A stretch of 64,000 nucleotides of DNA from Aplectana chamaeleonis (taxonomy: Eukaryota; Nematoda; Chromadorea; Rhabditida; Cosmocercidae), in contig JAPDOI010000116.1 of NCBI GenBank assembly GCA_029168955.1, forward strand, positions 985,501 through 1,049,500, read 5' to 3'. Shown piece after piece: positions 9,801-19,512 of this stretch. Under the pieces are notes generated by a model that ran no database searches, was not told the DNA's origin, and worked only from the letters and a program-made list of their open reading frames with translations. The number at the start of each line of letters is the position of its first letter. Within the stretch, counting starts at the first letter, position 1. The translations under genes and the position numbers were made by a program.

Positions 9801-11267
9801 CACGTAGCATGTCGTACCGTAATCCAAAACCGAAATTCGACAAGTTTTTCACGTTCTCATTTCTCTTTTCACATACTTCATTATTCTTTTGAGTTCTTTT
9901 CGCTCGTGATACTCACTCGCGATGCAGATAAAAACGTAAGAACGTGAAAAACTCGTAGAATTCTGTTTTTGGATCGCTGTAAAAAATGCTGCGTGATTTA
10001 CGTACGCGACGTCTTATGGTAATCCAAAAATGTAAGATATGCAGATGGGGCGCTGCTTTTTCTGGACTCTTCGCTTGCCATCTCGTTTGGGACAGGGTGT
10101 AAACTTTCTTTTTTGATCTGCCCGTCCTCTTCACTTTTTCGCGGCTATAGACGATCAGCTCTCAAGATTTTTAGAGAAAGTTCACAAGATGGAGAACAAA
10201 AAAAAACTAAAAAAAGCGAAACGTTCAAAAACCAGGGTCCAGTGGTCTCATTCCTGGTTACAACGAGAAATGGTGGTGAGGTACAAATTTTGGTTCATAA
10301 ATAAAAACTCGTAAATTTTTGCATGGGATCGTAGAAATGTTATTTCAAAACGGAATTTTACTATTCCAGATCCAAAACAGATCCAGTCGCGGTTTTACGG
10401 GTAGATCTCATTTTCAAATGGTCATAACATTTTGAGTTGGGCAAAATAAGTATAGGATAAAAGTTTCGCACCAAAACAAGTAGGTCTCGAAATGCTGGAA
10501 ATGTTCTAAAAATCAATTTTCATAAGTGGGAAAACTACCCGTTTTCCACCTCCAGCCCACTGATTCTTGTTCGAACTCGCACCAAATTGTGTGGGGCCTC
10601 TACACACCTATCGTCCGACATGAACTTCTCCGTGTGCGTGCAGAGTAGAATAGTCCACCTTTCAAGCCTAATCACAGCATTTACTATCTTCGTCGGCTTA
10701 AATTACGGCGGCATCTATTTATTTGGTGGTCCAGGTCTAAAAAATAAAAAAATTGATCCATCCAAAAACAAGTTTCGACAGTTCAAGGCCTCAGTCCCCC
10801 CCCCCGGTCACCACACTTGAATTCGTTGAGATGAACGTGATACCTTGCTGGAAGTAGGGGGTCTGACCTGCAGAGAAACCACTCAAACCTCGCGCTGTAC
10901 CCTGGTTTTGGTTTAATGTTGAAGTGCTTACATGATCTTCTTAATTGGTTGGCGGGGTCGGTCGTAGTTCTGTAGTGGTGCGGCTTGCTTGACCGTGTTC
11001 TTCTACTCTATGAAAGACTCACGTGACGTATGTCCTGTTATGAGAGCCTCCCCCGTCATATGATTAAGCATGCATGGGCACGCAAGGTGTTCAGACACAG
11101 TCATATAAATGTCGGCTATTACAACTCCTTCGCCTACGCTGGCGTGTCTATTCATATTTGCCAATCGTTTCTCTTTTCAGAAGAAGATCAAAGGATATAT
11201 TTCACATCAGCATCAGAAATTAGTGGTGAGCAAGAAGGATCCGTTCCCGCCACTCTCCACCATTTGA
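3733..11267 (+). CDS. PCID2: PCID2 / Thp1 homologue, TREX-2 PCI-domain subunit (nine exons found)
   Basis: Joining 3733-3873, 4121-4228, 4302-4408, 7818-7893, 7954-8098, 8166-8323, 8385-8527, 8593-8716 and 11181-11267 gives 1089 nt (362 codons plus stop) with every exon phase matching. From family knowledge, PCID2/Thp1 pairs with GANP/Sac3 and DSS1/Sem1 in the nuclear TREX-2 complex that couples transcription to mRNA export. Diagnostic stretches are 'NQLFRIYFK', 'KPLIRAID', '[11 protein letters not shown]', '[16 protein letters not shown]', '[13 protein letters not shown]' and the C-terminal winged-helix end '[20 protein letters not shown]'. Human PCID2 is about 400 residues, so roughly 35-40 N-terminal residues are missing here. 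Small introns are 60-73 bp; the intron after 3873 is 247 bp; the two large introns (4409-7817 and 8717-11180) are filled with transposons. No in-frame stop was met, so the gene looks intact. Confidence 0.93.
3910..4075. repeat. short GC-rich hairpin with GCTACGCG / CGCGACGC ends
   Basis: In the intron between PCID2 exons 3733 and 4121. CGCACGCTCGCTACGCGTCAC faces CGCGACGCTGCCGCTCGCAC, and the CTGAATTGGAGGTGG and CTGCCTCTAATTCAG segments also pair. It resembles the GCGGTCGCG hairpins at 30.96, 54.99 and 59.65 kb. Confidence 0.45.
4121..4228 (+). CDS. PCID2: PCID2 exon (36 codons)
   Basis: Acceptor ATTTTAG, donor GTAGGA. It encodes '[20 protein letters not shown]' followed by '[16 protein letters not shown]', aligning with the PCID2 'ENWALPVMYAVALDLR' segment. 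Phase 0 at both ends. Confidence 0.9.
4302..4408 (+). CDS. PCID2: PCID2 exon
   Basis: Acceptor TTTTTAG, donor GTGAGT. It encodes '[20 protein letters not shown]' and 'AYRTCTSD', the counterpart of PCID2 'MLEKAAELLMSCFRVCASD'. It ends in phase 2, which matches the next exon at 7818. A hAT-like element starts 37 bp after this exon. Confidence 0.9.
4445..4772. mobile_element. hAT-like non-autonomous element, CAGGGTCAAGC family, copy 1
   Basis: Starts CAGGGTCAAGCGGCGTTGCG and ends ...CGCTCGACTCTG, its imperfect complement. Flanks are AATGCGCA (4437-4444) and AACGCGCG (4773-4780), 6 of 8 bases alike, as expected for an aged 8-bp target duplication. Family copies: 18876-19453 and 24529-24926, the latter with a perfect 8-bp duplication. 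Confidence 0.6.
4951..5434. mobile_element. TTAA-target MITE (AGGCACAGTACACC family), copy 1
   Basis: Termini AGGCACAGTACACC and GTTGTCCTGTGCCT are flanked on both sides by TTAA (4947-4950, 5435-5438). Removing one TTAA and the element restores the LINE reading '...GACATTAAAGTTGTCGCC...' (DIKVVA), which is what the other LINE copies show. The TTAA duplication is typical of the piggyBac superfamily. No transposase is present; length 484 bp. Confidence 0.85.
5791..6220. mobile_element. TIR element CTCTGGCAAATCGGGGGA inside LINE copy B
   Basis: Perfect 18-bp terminal inverted repeats, CTCTGGCAAATCGGGGGA and its complement, bound 430 bp. The LINE flanks join as TCATGGAGCAGCAGTAAG (Ser-Trp-Ser-Ser-Ser-Lys), matching the other copies. 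The flanking duplication is GA or GGA, too short to classify the element. Internal repeats of GGGAGACTC / GCGGGAGTC echo the termini. No coding capacity. Confidence 0.85.
7060..7520. other. intronic DNA with no gene
   Basis: Within the 4409-7817 PCID2 intron. There may be a diverged TCGAT-cored hairpin at about 7060-7225 (CCATACTTCGCG ... CCTTATGAAGG). Nothing else is recognised. Confidence 0.35.
7528..7602. repeat. short inverted repeat GGGTTGGT / AACCAACCC
   Basis: CAGGGTTGGTCTATTTGGGT faces TTAACCAACCCCAAATTCAC across a short loop. Intronic; function unknown. Confidence 0.4.
7818..7893 (+). CDS. PCID2: PCID2 exon
   Basis: Acceptor TTTACAG, donor GTGTGT. With the split codon from 4408 it reads '[20 protein letters not shown]' then 'RIYFK', leading straight into '[15 protein letters not shown]' in the next exon, as in other PCID2 proteins. 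The 3.4-kb intron before it holds a hAT-like element and LINE copy B with its two insertions. Confidence 0.93.
7954..8098 (+). CDS. PCID2: PCID2 exon
   Basis: Acceptor TCTTTAG, donor GTTCGT. It encodes '[18 protein letters not shown]' and '[19 protein letters not shown]', the core helical repeats of PCID2. It ends in phase 1. Confidence 0.95.
8166..8323 (+). CDS. PCID2: PCID2 exon
   Basis: It follows a 67-bp intron ending TTTAG and is followed by the donor GTACGA. It encodes '[12 protein letters not shown]', '[18 protein letters not shown]' and '[11 protein letters not shown]', one of the most conserved PCID2 stretches. Confidence 0.95.
8385..8527 (+). CDS. PCID2: PCID2 exon, start of PCI domain
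   Basis: Acceptor TTTTTCAG, donor GTAGGC. It encodes '[20 protein letters not shown]' and '[20 protein letters not shown]', typical of the PCI helical repeat region. It ends in phase 2. Confidence 0.95.
8593..8716 (+). CDS. PCID2: PCID2 exon, PCI domain
   Basis: Acceptor TTTCAG, donor GTGACA. It encodes '[20 protein letters not shown]' and '[11 protein letters not shown]', the winged-helix part of the PCI domain. It ends in phase 0. Confidence 0.95.
8808..9085. mobile_element. TA MITE family M, copy 1
   Basis: Nearly full-length palindrome bounded by CTGTGCTT(A/C)TCTGGGCCAAA and its complement, flanked by TA on both sides. The interior carries GCGTCTCGACACGC near each end and a TTTCCAGCGCC core. 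In the last PCID2 intron. Confidence 0.85.
9689..10107. repeat. inverted repeat in the last PCID2 intron
   Basis: Arms of about 150 bp: CTGCCCCAAACGGGATGGCA at 9702 mirrors TGCCATCTCGTTTGGGACAG at 10077, and ATTTTTGGATTACGGTAAGACG mirrors CGTCTTATGGTAATCCAAAAAT. The centre is AT-rich with ACGTTCT / AAGAACGT. Likely a foldback element. Confidence 0.7.
10108..11171. other. intronic DNA without recognised features
   Basis: AT-rich with a few homopolymer runs (poly-C at about 10797-10805). No conserved coding segment or clear repeat was found before the last PCID2 exon. Confidence 0.4.
11181..11267 (+). CDS. PCID2: PCID2 last exon
   Basis: Acceptor TCTTTTCAG (11172-11180), stop TGA at 11265-11267. 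It encodes '[20 protein letters not shown]' then 'PFPPLSTI'; the C-terminus is almost identical to that of animal PCID2. It is separated from the previous exon by a 2.46-kb intron holding a TA MITE and another inverted repeat. Confidence 0.97.
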   Translation, partial: KKIKGYISHQHQKLVVSKKDPFPPLSTI

Positions 11268-11988
11268 GTGCTTGTTACGCTGTTTACCTGCTTTGTTTGT
11301 TGGTCCAATTGGACTGACCGCCGCGTATTGGCGAAGAATCTACGTAGCCAATATACGTTGGCGACGAATTGAAACAGCTACTAGTTCTCGACGTAGGAAC
11401 CGAACATTAAGGGGAGTTCATAGTCAGCCGCAGCGTTTTCTTTGGACACTGACCATATTTGACGTTGCTTCATTAAAGCGCTTTCCAAGAAGTAAGAATC
11501 GCTAGGCGCTGCGATTCGATGTCGCAGCGTTTGACTGTGAACTAGGGTCAATGCCCGAAGCATACTTAATCGCAGCAGTGAAAGCAGTATGTGAAAATCG
11601 CCTTTCGATGAAACCGTTGGCGCTTTGACGCTTGTGTCGCGTGAACTCTTTGAAAGAAATGTGCACTTTCCTTGCTGCGTTTTGGGCTGCGTCGAAGTAT
11701 GAATCAAACTTGAGTGTTCAGTTGCGTTCATGTTCTCTTAGCAATACTTCAGATTTTGCGCTTAGTGATCGTGAGTTTAGGTGGTCCTTTGGCCAAGCGC
11801 GGAGTACCGATCGAAAACCTAGATTGTTTTCTATCTGAAGCTGCTCTCATTTTGGGCCAAAGCGTGCTCATTTGCGAAATACATGCTATAATTCAGTGGT
11901 AAGTGCTTCTAGTTACTTAGAGGTAAACCACCAAACCTATCCGAGTTGACAGGATATGTGAGCCACCTTATAACTACTCAGACAAAAG

Positions 11989-12632
11989 ATGCGGACTGAC
12001 CGCTGGCAATCAAGGTCTCTGCGGGCGGTACGCCAGCCAGTTGCGGGCGGGTCGCTGCCCATCATGGCCTCGCCTGGCGGATCGCTGCCTCTCGTCTCTC
12101 GGGCGGATAGAGGCTTCTAGGAAAGTTGATAACGCTAGCGAGCGGATCACCGGCAAGCTCTAAAGTGGCGATCCGCCCGCTGAGCTATGAGATGCACCTA
12201 TCCGCCTGCAAACTGCCAGCGATCCGCCCGCCACTGCTTTGATAGCCAACTATCCGCCCGCTCAAATTTTACACGGTGAAACTTGTCAATCGATGATGAG
12301 TTCTTTACAGGTATCAGTATCTTGCTCAGAGTAAACAAACTGAATGGTATAAAAGTTGCTCCATCTCACTGAATGCACTCGGCATTTCGAGGCCGATCCC
12401 GAAAGGTGACCCCAAGTCACCTTTCAAGGATCACTCAGAAGTTGGAGAATAATTTTTGGCAGGAGACCTTGGAAACCATCGGATTAACCCACATGTAGCA
12501 TCGAGGGCGGATCACTGGCTAATGGCCGATGGCTCGCTGGCTAATGGCCGGCGGATCGATGGTTAACGGCCGTCGGATGGCGGGGGGATGTCGATTCGCC
12601 CGCTAAAAGTCAGCAATCCGCCCACACCTACT
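11989..12632. mobile_element. GCGGGCGGATCGC repeat element, copy 1
   Basis: Clusters of GCGGGCGGATCGCTGGC and its complement GCCAGCGATCCGCCCGC occur at both ends, around a shared middle (ACACGGTGAAACTTGTCAAT ... CTCGGCATTTCGAGGCCGAT). A second copy lies at 15522-16078 in the same orientation. Confidence 0.7.
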
Positions 12633-12674
12633 GTCTGAGTAAATGATAGCGTTTGCGGAAGATTGCGACGGAGC

Positions 12675-13412
12675 TTAATTATTGATTTTTAGCTGATTTT
12701 GTGATTTTGCAACGTCGGTCTTTTCTGGCTTATCCGAGAAGTGTCATGACTATTCTCATAGCGATGAGAAATTCCTATTATGTACGGTGGTGCTTGCCGC
12801 TTTAGACGCATTGCATCGCTTCGCGACGCGGCAACATGCCGTGTGTCGCACCACGGCGAACCCGATTCATGGCCAGAGGGGACGAGGAGAGGAGCATAGG
12901 TGGCCTCAGTCGCAGGTAGGGAGTCCGGCAGGGACAGCGGCGGGAAAAGCTGACGGTTCCGTATCCATTGCCATGGCTTCTGCAAGTAAAGGAAATTCAT
13001 CACTAAATCCAAGCAGAAAGACATTTAGCCATGTAATGAAAAGTTTACAGGACATATCCGTTGCATTCAAGGTGCCGAATCCTCGGTAGTCTCTCTTTTT
13101 GTTCCTGATGTGCTTAAGCCTTTGTTATGCAAGATTTCGGGCCTGGATTTGTGATGGATTTCTTTTATTTGGATAGGTACTGGCTCAGAACATGGGACAG
13201 TCGGCTTCTCCTCCGCTGTCTCTGCTGGACTTACTACCTGCGACTGAGGCCACCTCGGCTCCTCCCCTGATCCCATATGGGAGAGACGCACGCCTAAAGC
13301 GACCAGTGCCAACGTGCATAATAGGAATTACACATGGCTATGGCACTTCTCCGATAGGCCAGAAAAGACCGAAGTTGCGAAATCATAGAATTCGGTAAAA
13401 ATCAATAATCAC
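12675..13412. mobile_element. 0.74-kb foldback element
   Basis: ATTATTGATTTTTAGC...GTGATTTTGCAACGTCGGTC on the left mirrors GACCGAAGTTGCGAAATCAT...AAAATCAATAAT on the right. The arms include CGGTCTTTTCTGGCTTATCC / GATAGGCCAGAAAAGACCG and an inner GGTGGCCTCAGTCGCAGGTA / TACCTGCGACTGAGGCCACC pair. Open frames on both strands here are by-products. Confidence 0.75.
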
Positions 13413-13466
13413 GCTCGGTCGAAATTTTCCGATTCGACTAGCTAACTAGTTCTAAGGTGACTCAGA

Positions 13467-13732
13467 CAGGGTTGAGCAGGCCGTTGTGCCAATTTTGTGC
13501 GGAGCTACGACCCCCCTCTAAAACTTGAAAATTTTTTTAAAAATTCACGACCCCCCTCTCGAAATGGAATTGCTTAAGCTGTCTGAGAGTGCAGAGACTT
13601 GAAAAAAAAATAAAACTTCTGGTAACATTCGGTCAAATCATTCGAGATACCACCCCATTTTCATTTTTCCCCTAACTTTTTAATTATTTCACGACCCCCC
13701 GTTGTGTCGAGTCGCCACCCTGCCCAACCCTG
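13467..13732. mobile_element. hAT-like remnant, CAGGGTTGAGCAGG ends
   Basis: Starts CAGGGTTGAGCAGGCCGTTG and ends GCCACCCTGCCCAACCCTG, with C-rich runs inside like the CAGGGTCAAGC family. No convincing target duplication was seen. A left-end-only relative starts at about 26407. Confidence 0.5.
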
Positions 13733-14424
13733 GAAGTAAGTAGAAGCACTTACCATAGAATTGTAGCATATATTCCGCAAATGAGCCAGCTTTGGCGCAA
13801 GTTTAAGGCAGCTTCAGATAGAAAAGAATTTGTGCTTTCGATCGACATATTGCACTTGGCCGAAGAACCAGCAGGGAAAGGTCTAAAAGGCGTCAAAGTC
13901 AAGTGAAATTTCCGCTCCAACCTAATATATCTACTCAATTGATATCATCAAAGACGGGTACTTGTTTAGACAACGTTTTAAACATTACGGGAATGGTCAG
14001 TTAAAGTTTATTTGGATATGTATTATATTATTTCTGAGTAATTGTTACCCATTTCGCTAGTTAAGTTTAAGTAAGTTTGGGTTTTTAATGATTCGTAAAG
14101 GTTTCCTTGAGGACTTTGTTCTATATTTTGTACTTCCGGATTCTTTGTGGCTTTTTTTAATCTATATTGACGTTGTTGTGCATTTCTTGCTGGTTACAGA
14201 TGTTATGGAGATTAATTTGAACTAAAACATTCCACTTACAGCTTTTTTTCTGGAAGCGACCATTGACGATGTTTGAAAAATCATCTGTGTACTGGCCTGA
14301 TTAGTGACAGTTTTTCGTGGCTGATTGATAATTGCTAATCATTCTCCTGTGCTTCTGTAATTGCGGACAAATGGGACGTCGGCGACATTTATAGTCTCCA
14401 CCGGTGAATGGAGAATTTCCACAA

Positions 14425-14945
14425 GGGGTCGTTCGTACTTTAGCCGCCGAGCGGCGCGGCACAGTGCACTGCTGTGATGCTTCGTTTATACTTCCTCCGT
14501 GATCGGCGCGGCGATGTGCAATCCTGCAACATCGATCGTGCCGCGCCGCGTGATCAATATTAAAGAAATGCACTGTTCCGCGCCGCTGGACGGCGGAAGT
14601 CTAAACGACCCCTAATATTGATCATGCGGCGGGGCACGATCGATATCGTGAGATTGCACTTCGCCGCACTGCTCGGCGGCGGAAGTATACAGAATGCCTT
14701 AGTGTCGGTCGTGCCGCGTCGCGCGATCAGTATAACAAGACTGCACTTCGCCGCTTAGCGTCGGTAGTATAAGTGACGCCTAAAACTGATCGTGCTACGC
14801 CTGTTGATCGATATACCACCGTAGTTCTTCCCCGCGGTGGCAGTATAAACGGCACATATGATTGGTCGCGCGTCACCATCAATATTTCATAATTGCACTT
14901 TGCCGCTCCGCTCGACGGTAGACGTTCAAACTCGTTATTTCAAGG
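14425..14945. repeat. cluster of CGCCGAGCGGCGCGG hairpins
   Basis: Several adjacent, about 110-130 bp, palindromic units in which GCCGAGCGGCGCGGC and GATCGTGCCGCGCCGCGTGA motifs alternate with ATACTTCC and CGTTTATA words. A similar cluster is at 54320-54672. Confidence 0.6.
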
Positions 14946-15521
14946 AAGGGGATGGTGAAAATTTCTCTTTACTTCCAAAGATTGGGAGTTGTGGGTTGGA
15001 GGACGCATTGACGTTTTTGTGATTATCCTCTATTTCGCAGCAAAATGCACTGTGTCTCTTCGCGAGCGTGTGCGGTGCGAGGGAAGAGTTTGCGGGAAAG
15101 CGTGTGGAGAAAGAGGCGCAGCATATGCGCGCACGCGCACGCTACTGACGCGGTTATACTTATTTCACACCGATATGTAAGATACAAGCTGCAGGCAGGT
15201 AGTTTTCGGCTGTTTTCTTAGCATTTATCAGCGATGATTGGAGTCCTGTGATTGTTCTGCGGCTTGGCGAATGGGTTTGGAGCAGGGCAAAGCGGCCGCG
15301 ATCCGGCGGTTGCAAGAGGTCGTGAGATTTTGCTCAGGAATCAAAGTTCTGAAGGGGTCGTAATAATTTTGATTAAAAAAAGACGTCTTTTGAGACGTTC
15401 GTGAAGATTCCAGAAACTCTTGATCATTAGGGAGGGGTCGTAGATTTCCTGCTGAGGTTCGGAACGGCGGCCCGCATGAACCTGTTAGGAAGGAATGAGG
15501 AAGGAAAATACTCGGACAATA

Positions 15522-16078
15522 GGTGCGGACTGACCGCTGGCAATCAAGGCCTTTGCGGGCGGTACGCCAGCAAGTTGCGGGCGGATCGCTGCCCATCGTG
15601 GACTCGCCGGGCGAATCGCTCCCTCTCGTTGTCTCCGCGGGCGGATGGCTGCGTTTTGGCGGGCGGATATCGGCACCTGGGAAAGTGATTCACGCTAGAG
15701 GGCGGATCGCCGACGAGCTCTAGAGCTGCGATCCGTCCTCCACTACTTTGATAGCCAGCGATCCGCCCACTCAAATTTCACACGGTGAATCTTGTCAATC
15801 GATGATGAGTTCTTTTCCGGTATCAGTATCATGCTCAGAGTAAAGAAACCGAAGGGTATAAAAGGCGCTCCTCCTCACTAAATGCTCACTCGGCATTTCG
15901 AGGCCGATCCTGGAAGGAGACTTCAAGTCACCTTTCAAGGATTACTCAGAAGCCGGAGAATAATTTTTGGCAGCTGGGGGATCCATCGGAATAACCCACG
16001 TGTGGCATCGGGCAAATCGCTGGCACTGGCGGGCGGATGGTGACGTGATGTCGATCCGCCCGCCAAAAGCCACTTCGA
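15522..16078. mobile_element. GCGGGCGGATCGC repeat element, copy 2
   Basis: Shares the full architecture of 11989-12632, including TGCGGACTGACCGCTGGCAA at the left and CACACGGTGAATCTTGTCAA in the middle. Open reading frames on both strands in this stretch follow from the repeat and are not taken as genes. Confidence 0.7.
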
Positions 16079-16099
16079 CAATTTTGAGACAGAAAAAGT

Positions 16100-16680
16100 C
16101 GCAAAAAAATTAAATCCTCACTCATAAAGCTTCCCAATCGCTTTGAAAAATCATGTTACTTCAAAGTGTTTACGACCTACTCCCAATTTTGCTTATTTTG
16201 AGCCACATTTTTCACAAGACTTCCCCCGTTGCGTCTATTAGTAACCTCACTGAACCCTGCTTCCCAGCAAACCTTCAAATTCAGATTCCCTATGAATAGA
16301 ATTTTTTGCATTCCTAAATGTAAGAATTACTCAATTTTTCACGATCCACCTCTTCCAGTGACCAAAATTTGTCAGAATTCTTACGCCTCCTAGATCAAAA
16401 ATAATAATTCGAACATTTTGAGACAAAAAAAAAGGCGCGAGAAAGGTTTAAACATTTTCTCAAAAAGCTTACCAGTTGCTTTAGAAAATCTTTTTACTTC
16501 AAAGTAGTTACGACCCCCCAAAAATCTGTTTTTCGACAACTCTATGACCCCCCCCCCTTTGCGTTGAGGAGTAGCCTTGCTGGACCCTGCTTCCTAGCAA
16601 ACCGTCTAATTCAGATTTCTGAACTAATCAATTTTTTGCATTCTAAAATGTGAGAATTACTTAATTTTTTTTCAGGTGAT
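16100..16680. repeat. direct duplication of an about 340-bp segment
   Basis: The block with ACCCTGCTTCCCAGCAAACC and TTTTTTGCATTCCTAAATGT (about 16250-16340) is repeated with small changes (ACCCTGCTTCCTAGCAAACC, TTTTTTGCATTCTAAAATGT) about 340 bp downstream. CTCATAAAGCTTCCCAATCG / CAAAAAGCTTACCAGTTGC also recur. A partial tandem duplication of a C-rich element. Confidence 0.6.
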
Positions 16681-17258
16681 TCCTCTATTCTGGCTGGAAT
16701 ATTGGAACTATTTGAAAAAAAATTCGAGTAATTTCTGCATTTCAAAATTCAAAAACTCGATTCGTTAGTCTGGAATGTATCCGACGTTACAATTGCAAAA
16801 ATATGAAATAAAAAACCAATAAAAGTGTCAATAAAGCATCACATGTGCAGAATTTCTATTGGTTTAGTTGAAGGTTCTTTGGAGTTTGCAGCGTCGAATC
16901 ACACATTGAAGTTTCGCAATCATATAGAAGTGTAATAAGCACATGATTTGCTGTTTGAACTGATATGTGGCAATTTTATTCATTTTTTAATTTTATTTCT
17001 ATTTCTAAGTAATCGAAAATGTTAAGTTCGTACTGTTGGGTTTTGCTTGGCACTCCTGCCGCTGTCATCTCAGTCACACTCGCCCATTGTGAATTCTATG
17101 CAAATTGCTTCTCTTTTTTGAATAATTCCCGTCAGAAGTAGTATTGTTGCGAAATGCAGTTCAATTCCGAACGCTTATCCAATTTTCCAATCAATAGCGA
17201 CATTAATTAGTTGATTTTGTCAAGCTTTGAGTGTTTTGTGTGTCCTAAACGCCCTTTG
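16681..17258. other. intergenic DNA, nothing recognised
   Basis: AT-rich sequence between PCID2 and the candidate TRAPPC10 start. No conserved coding segment, RNA gene or clear repeat was noticed. Confidence 0.4.
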
Positions 17259-18522
17259 TAGGGAACCTCGCAGGGCCATCCCCACCATTTCAAAGATGAT
17301 CAATGTTTTCTGGTCAATGTTGGCTCGCTGTCTCTGGATCCGACATCGGATTTTGCTATGGACTCCGCTGAACGAAAATATAAGCGTTTTTGAAGCTTCG
17401 TGAAGGGATAAAGGTACCCTCAGCCAATTTTTAGGGTGTTTGAAATACACATTTCGGATTCGGCTCAAAACTTCCAACTGGGGGTTATTCAGGGCGCTGA
17501 ACGCGAGTCTGGGGTCTTTTTAAGGCCTTTTTGTCGCTAGACCTATGTTTACTGTAGGTTACGGTAGGCATTATGCCTTTTAACTGGCTTTACATACCTT
17601 AAAATTTCGAAAATCAAAAAATGGATGTCAAATTTGTGTTCGGCGTCCCAAATAACACCCACAGAGAAATTTTGACCCAAATCTAAGACTTTGACCAAGC
17701 TACCGTATACCCACCGTAACCTACCGTAATCCATCAAAAATCGATATACGGATTGCACATACGTGTTTGGCACCCCCAGAGCAACAATTTGAGCCATATC
17801 TATCGTAGCACTCCTAAAATCGTGAAAAGTCGCGATTTGCCATCAAATTTTTCCCCCGATGGGACGCTTTGAACGAATCAAGTCGAAAGCTATGGAAAAT
17901 TGGGAAATAAGCCACAGATCCGTGATCAGCGCCTCAAATAACCACGACTCTGTGGCTTATTTGTAAATTTTCCATAGTTTTCGACTTGATTCGTTCAGAG
18001 CTTCCCATCGGAGGGAAATTTTGATGGCAAATCGCGACTTTTGACGATTTCCGGAGTGCTACGATAGATATGGCTCAAATTATTGCTCTGGGGGTTATTT
18101 GCAGTGCCCAACACGAATCTTCAATCCGTATATCGATTTTTGATGGACTACGAAAGGTTACGGTGGGTATACGGTACCTTGGTCAAAGTCTCAGATTTGG
18201 GTCAAAATTTCTATGTTGGTGTTATTTGGGACGCCGAACACGAATTTAAGGTCCAATTTTCGATTTTCGACATACCAAGGTAGGAAGCGCCAGCTAAAAA
18301 GCATTGAGCCTACCTTTGAGCCGAATCCGAATCTCTTTTCAAACACCCTAAAAATTGGCTGATGGGTACCTTTCATTTCACGAAGCTTCAAAAACGCCTA
18401 CAATTTCGTTCAGCGGTGTCCGCAGCAAAATCCGATGTCAGATTCGGAGATAGAGAGCCAGAATTGACCAGGAAACATTCATAATCGTTGAAATGGCAGG
18501 TTTGGCACTGCGAGGTTCCCTA
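17259..18522. mobile_element. 1.26-kb near-perfect foldback, TAGGGAACCTCGCAG ends
   Basis: Two arms of about 600 bp meet near 17940. TAGGGAACCTCGCAG at 17259 mirrors the end at 18508-18522. Further pairs are GCCAATTTTTAGGGTGTTTGA / TCAAACACCCTAAAAATTGGC and GTTTTTGAAGCTTCGTGAA / TTCACGAAGCTTCAAAAAC. The terminal TA may be the target duplication. No transposase frame. Relatives by internal motif lie near 39.6 and 50.3 kb. Confidence 0.85.
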
Positions 18523-18622
18523 GTCAGTATTGTTTATTTGGGAGTAAACAACTGCGACTTATGCGTCAGGCTGCGAGTGTGGCTGGATTGTGTTAACAAT
18601 CTGGGTTCCAGATCGAAGGTGT

Positions 18623-18693
18623 ATGGACCAGAAGTGGAAGTATGATTTGGCTAGTTTACTGCGAGCACATAAGCCTCATCATGTCGCGGTGAC
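18623..18693 (+). CDS. TRAPPC10: candidate first exon of TRAPPC10 homologue
   Basis: An ATG at 18623 opens 'MDQKWKYDLASLLRAHKPHH' 'VAVT'. If the donor GT at 18694 is used it ends in phase 2, exactly what the exon at 22668 needs, giving '...HHVAVTPGKPHPHSLTFPVKF'. Animal TRAPPC10 proteins start with a comparable short 'NLFTSVYPTLSQQLP' region. The better-looking donor GTGAGT two bases on would break the frame, so confidence is moderate. Confidence 0.35.
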
Positions 18694-18875
18694 GTGTGAG
18701 TTTTACTGGATTTATCAGCTTTTTCGATTTTTTTTTCAATTTTCATGTGATTTTCTGTTCAGGCAAAGGCAGCGATAATGGCTTTATTGCCTATCAGCAT
18801 GCTATCACGGCTCGATTTGCTCAGACACCTGTCGTCTGGAAAAGGTTAGCTCACCGTTTTTTAGCTGCCGAAATT

Positions 18876-19453
18876 CAGGATCAAGCGGGGGTATGGGGTC
18901 GGGAAAATCTCGGTTCGGAAATGACAATTCGGTGGAGAAATCCAAAAAAATCTCGATATCTTTGGTTATCAAAAGGAAGGATCGTAGCATTGCTCAGGTT
19001 TTGGACGCTTGAGCCCGGTTATAAAATGAGTTTCGGGCGCCTGACAGTTCTGGTACTGTGCTTCTCTAGGCGAAATTCCGGTCTGCTCTCAACACGCTTC
19101 GCGGCCGCGCGTCTATGAGTCGGAAGAGTTTCCAGAGACGCAGCCGCCGATCTGTTGACTCCAGGTGGGATTTAGATACTGGAAACTAGACGAGATTTGA
19201 GAAAACTATCAAAAAGCCATGTCGAGTCGGCCCTAGCGCTGGAAACTCGACAGACTCGAGCGCGTGCGGCCGCAAAGCGTGTCGAGACGCTATTGCGGAT
19301 CGGAATTCGGCCCAGAGAAGCGCAGTAATCGAATATAAACTTCAGAAATCGCACCTTGGGGGGGATCACGTAAATTGTGTTTTTTTTAAAGGAAATTTCT
19401 GATGTAGGGGGGCGTCGATTTCGAAAAATTTCGCAACGCCCTGCTTGACCCTA
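18876..19453. mobile_element. CAGGGTCAAGC-family element, copy 2, carrying a nested TA MITE
   Basis: Left end CAGGATCAAGCGGGG, right end CGCAACGCCCTGCTTGACCCTA. It shares GGAAGGATCGTAGCATT, GGTTTTGGACGCTTGAG and ATCGAATATAAACT-type segments with copy 1. Family M copy 2 (19056-19325) inserted at the TA that in copy 1 reads GGTTTAGTAATCAAATATAAAC. No clear 8-bp duplication remains. Confidence 0.7.
19056..19325. mobile_element. TA MITE family M, copy 2 (nested)
   Basis: Bounded by CTGTGCTTCTCTAGGCGAAA and its complement GGCCCAGAGAAGCGCAG, flanked by TA. Nested in the CAGGGTCAAGC-family element at 18876-19453. Confidence 0.85.
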
Positions 19454-19512
19454 TCCATCTGGTTACTAATTTTTTTTTCAATTTTTTGATATGAGCTCTG
19501 AAATTCTGCGTT

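Larger units (their letters stand above)
11790..13895. repeat. outer inverted-repeat pair enclosing other hairpins
   Basis: A segment at about 11810-11920 (containing CTATCTGAAGCTGCTCTCAT and GTGGTAAGTGCTTCTAGTTA) reappears inverted at about 13740-13850 (AGTAGAAGCACTTACCATAG, GGCAGCTTCAGATAG). The two arms face each other across 1.8 kb that holds a GCGGGCGGATCGC element, a 0.7-kb hairpin and a GGGTTGAGC element. This fits an old foldback later invaded by others. Confidence 0.55.

Noticed and set aside
12689..13312. Similar proteins predicted on opposite strands
   Set aside because: They are the two arms of one foldback element and do not form a gene pair.
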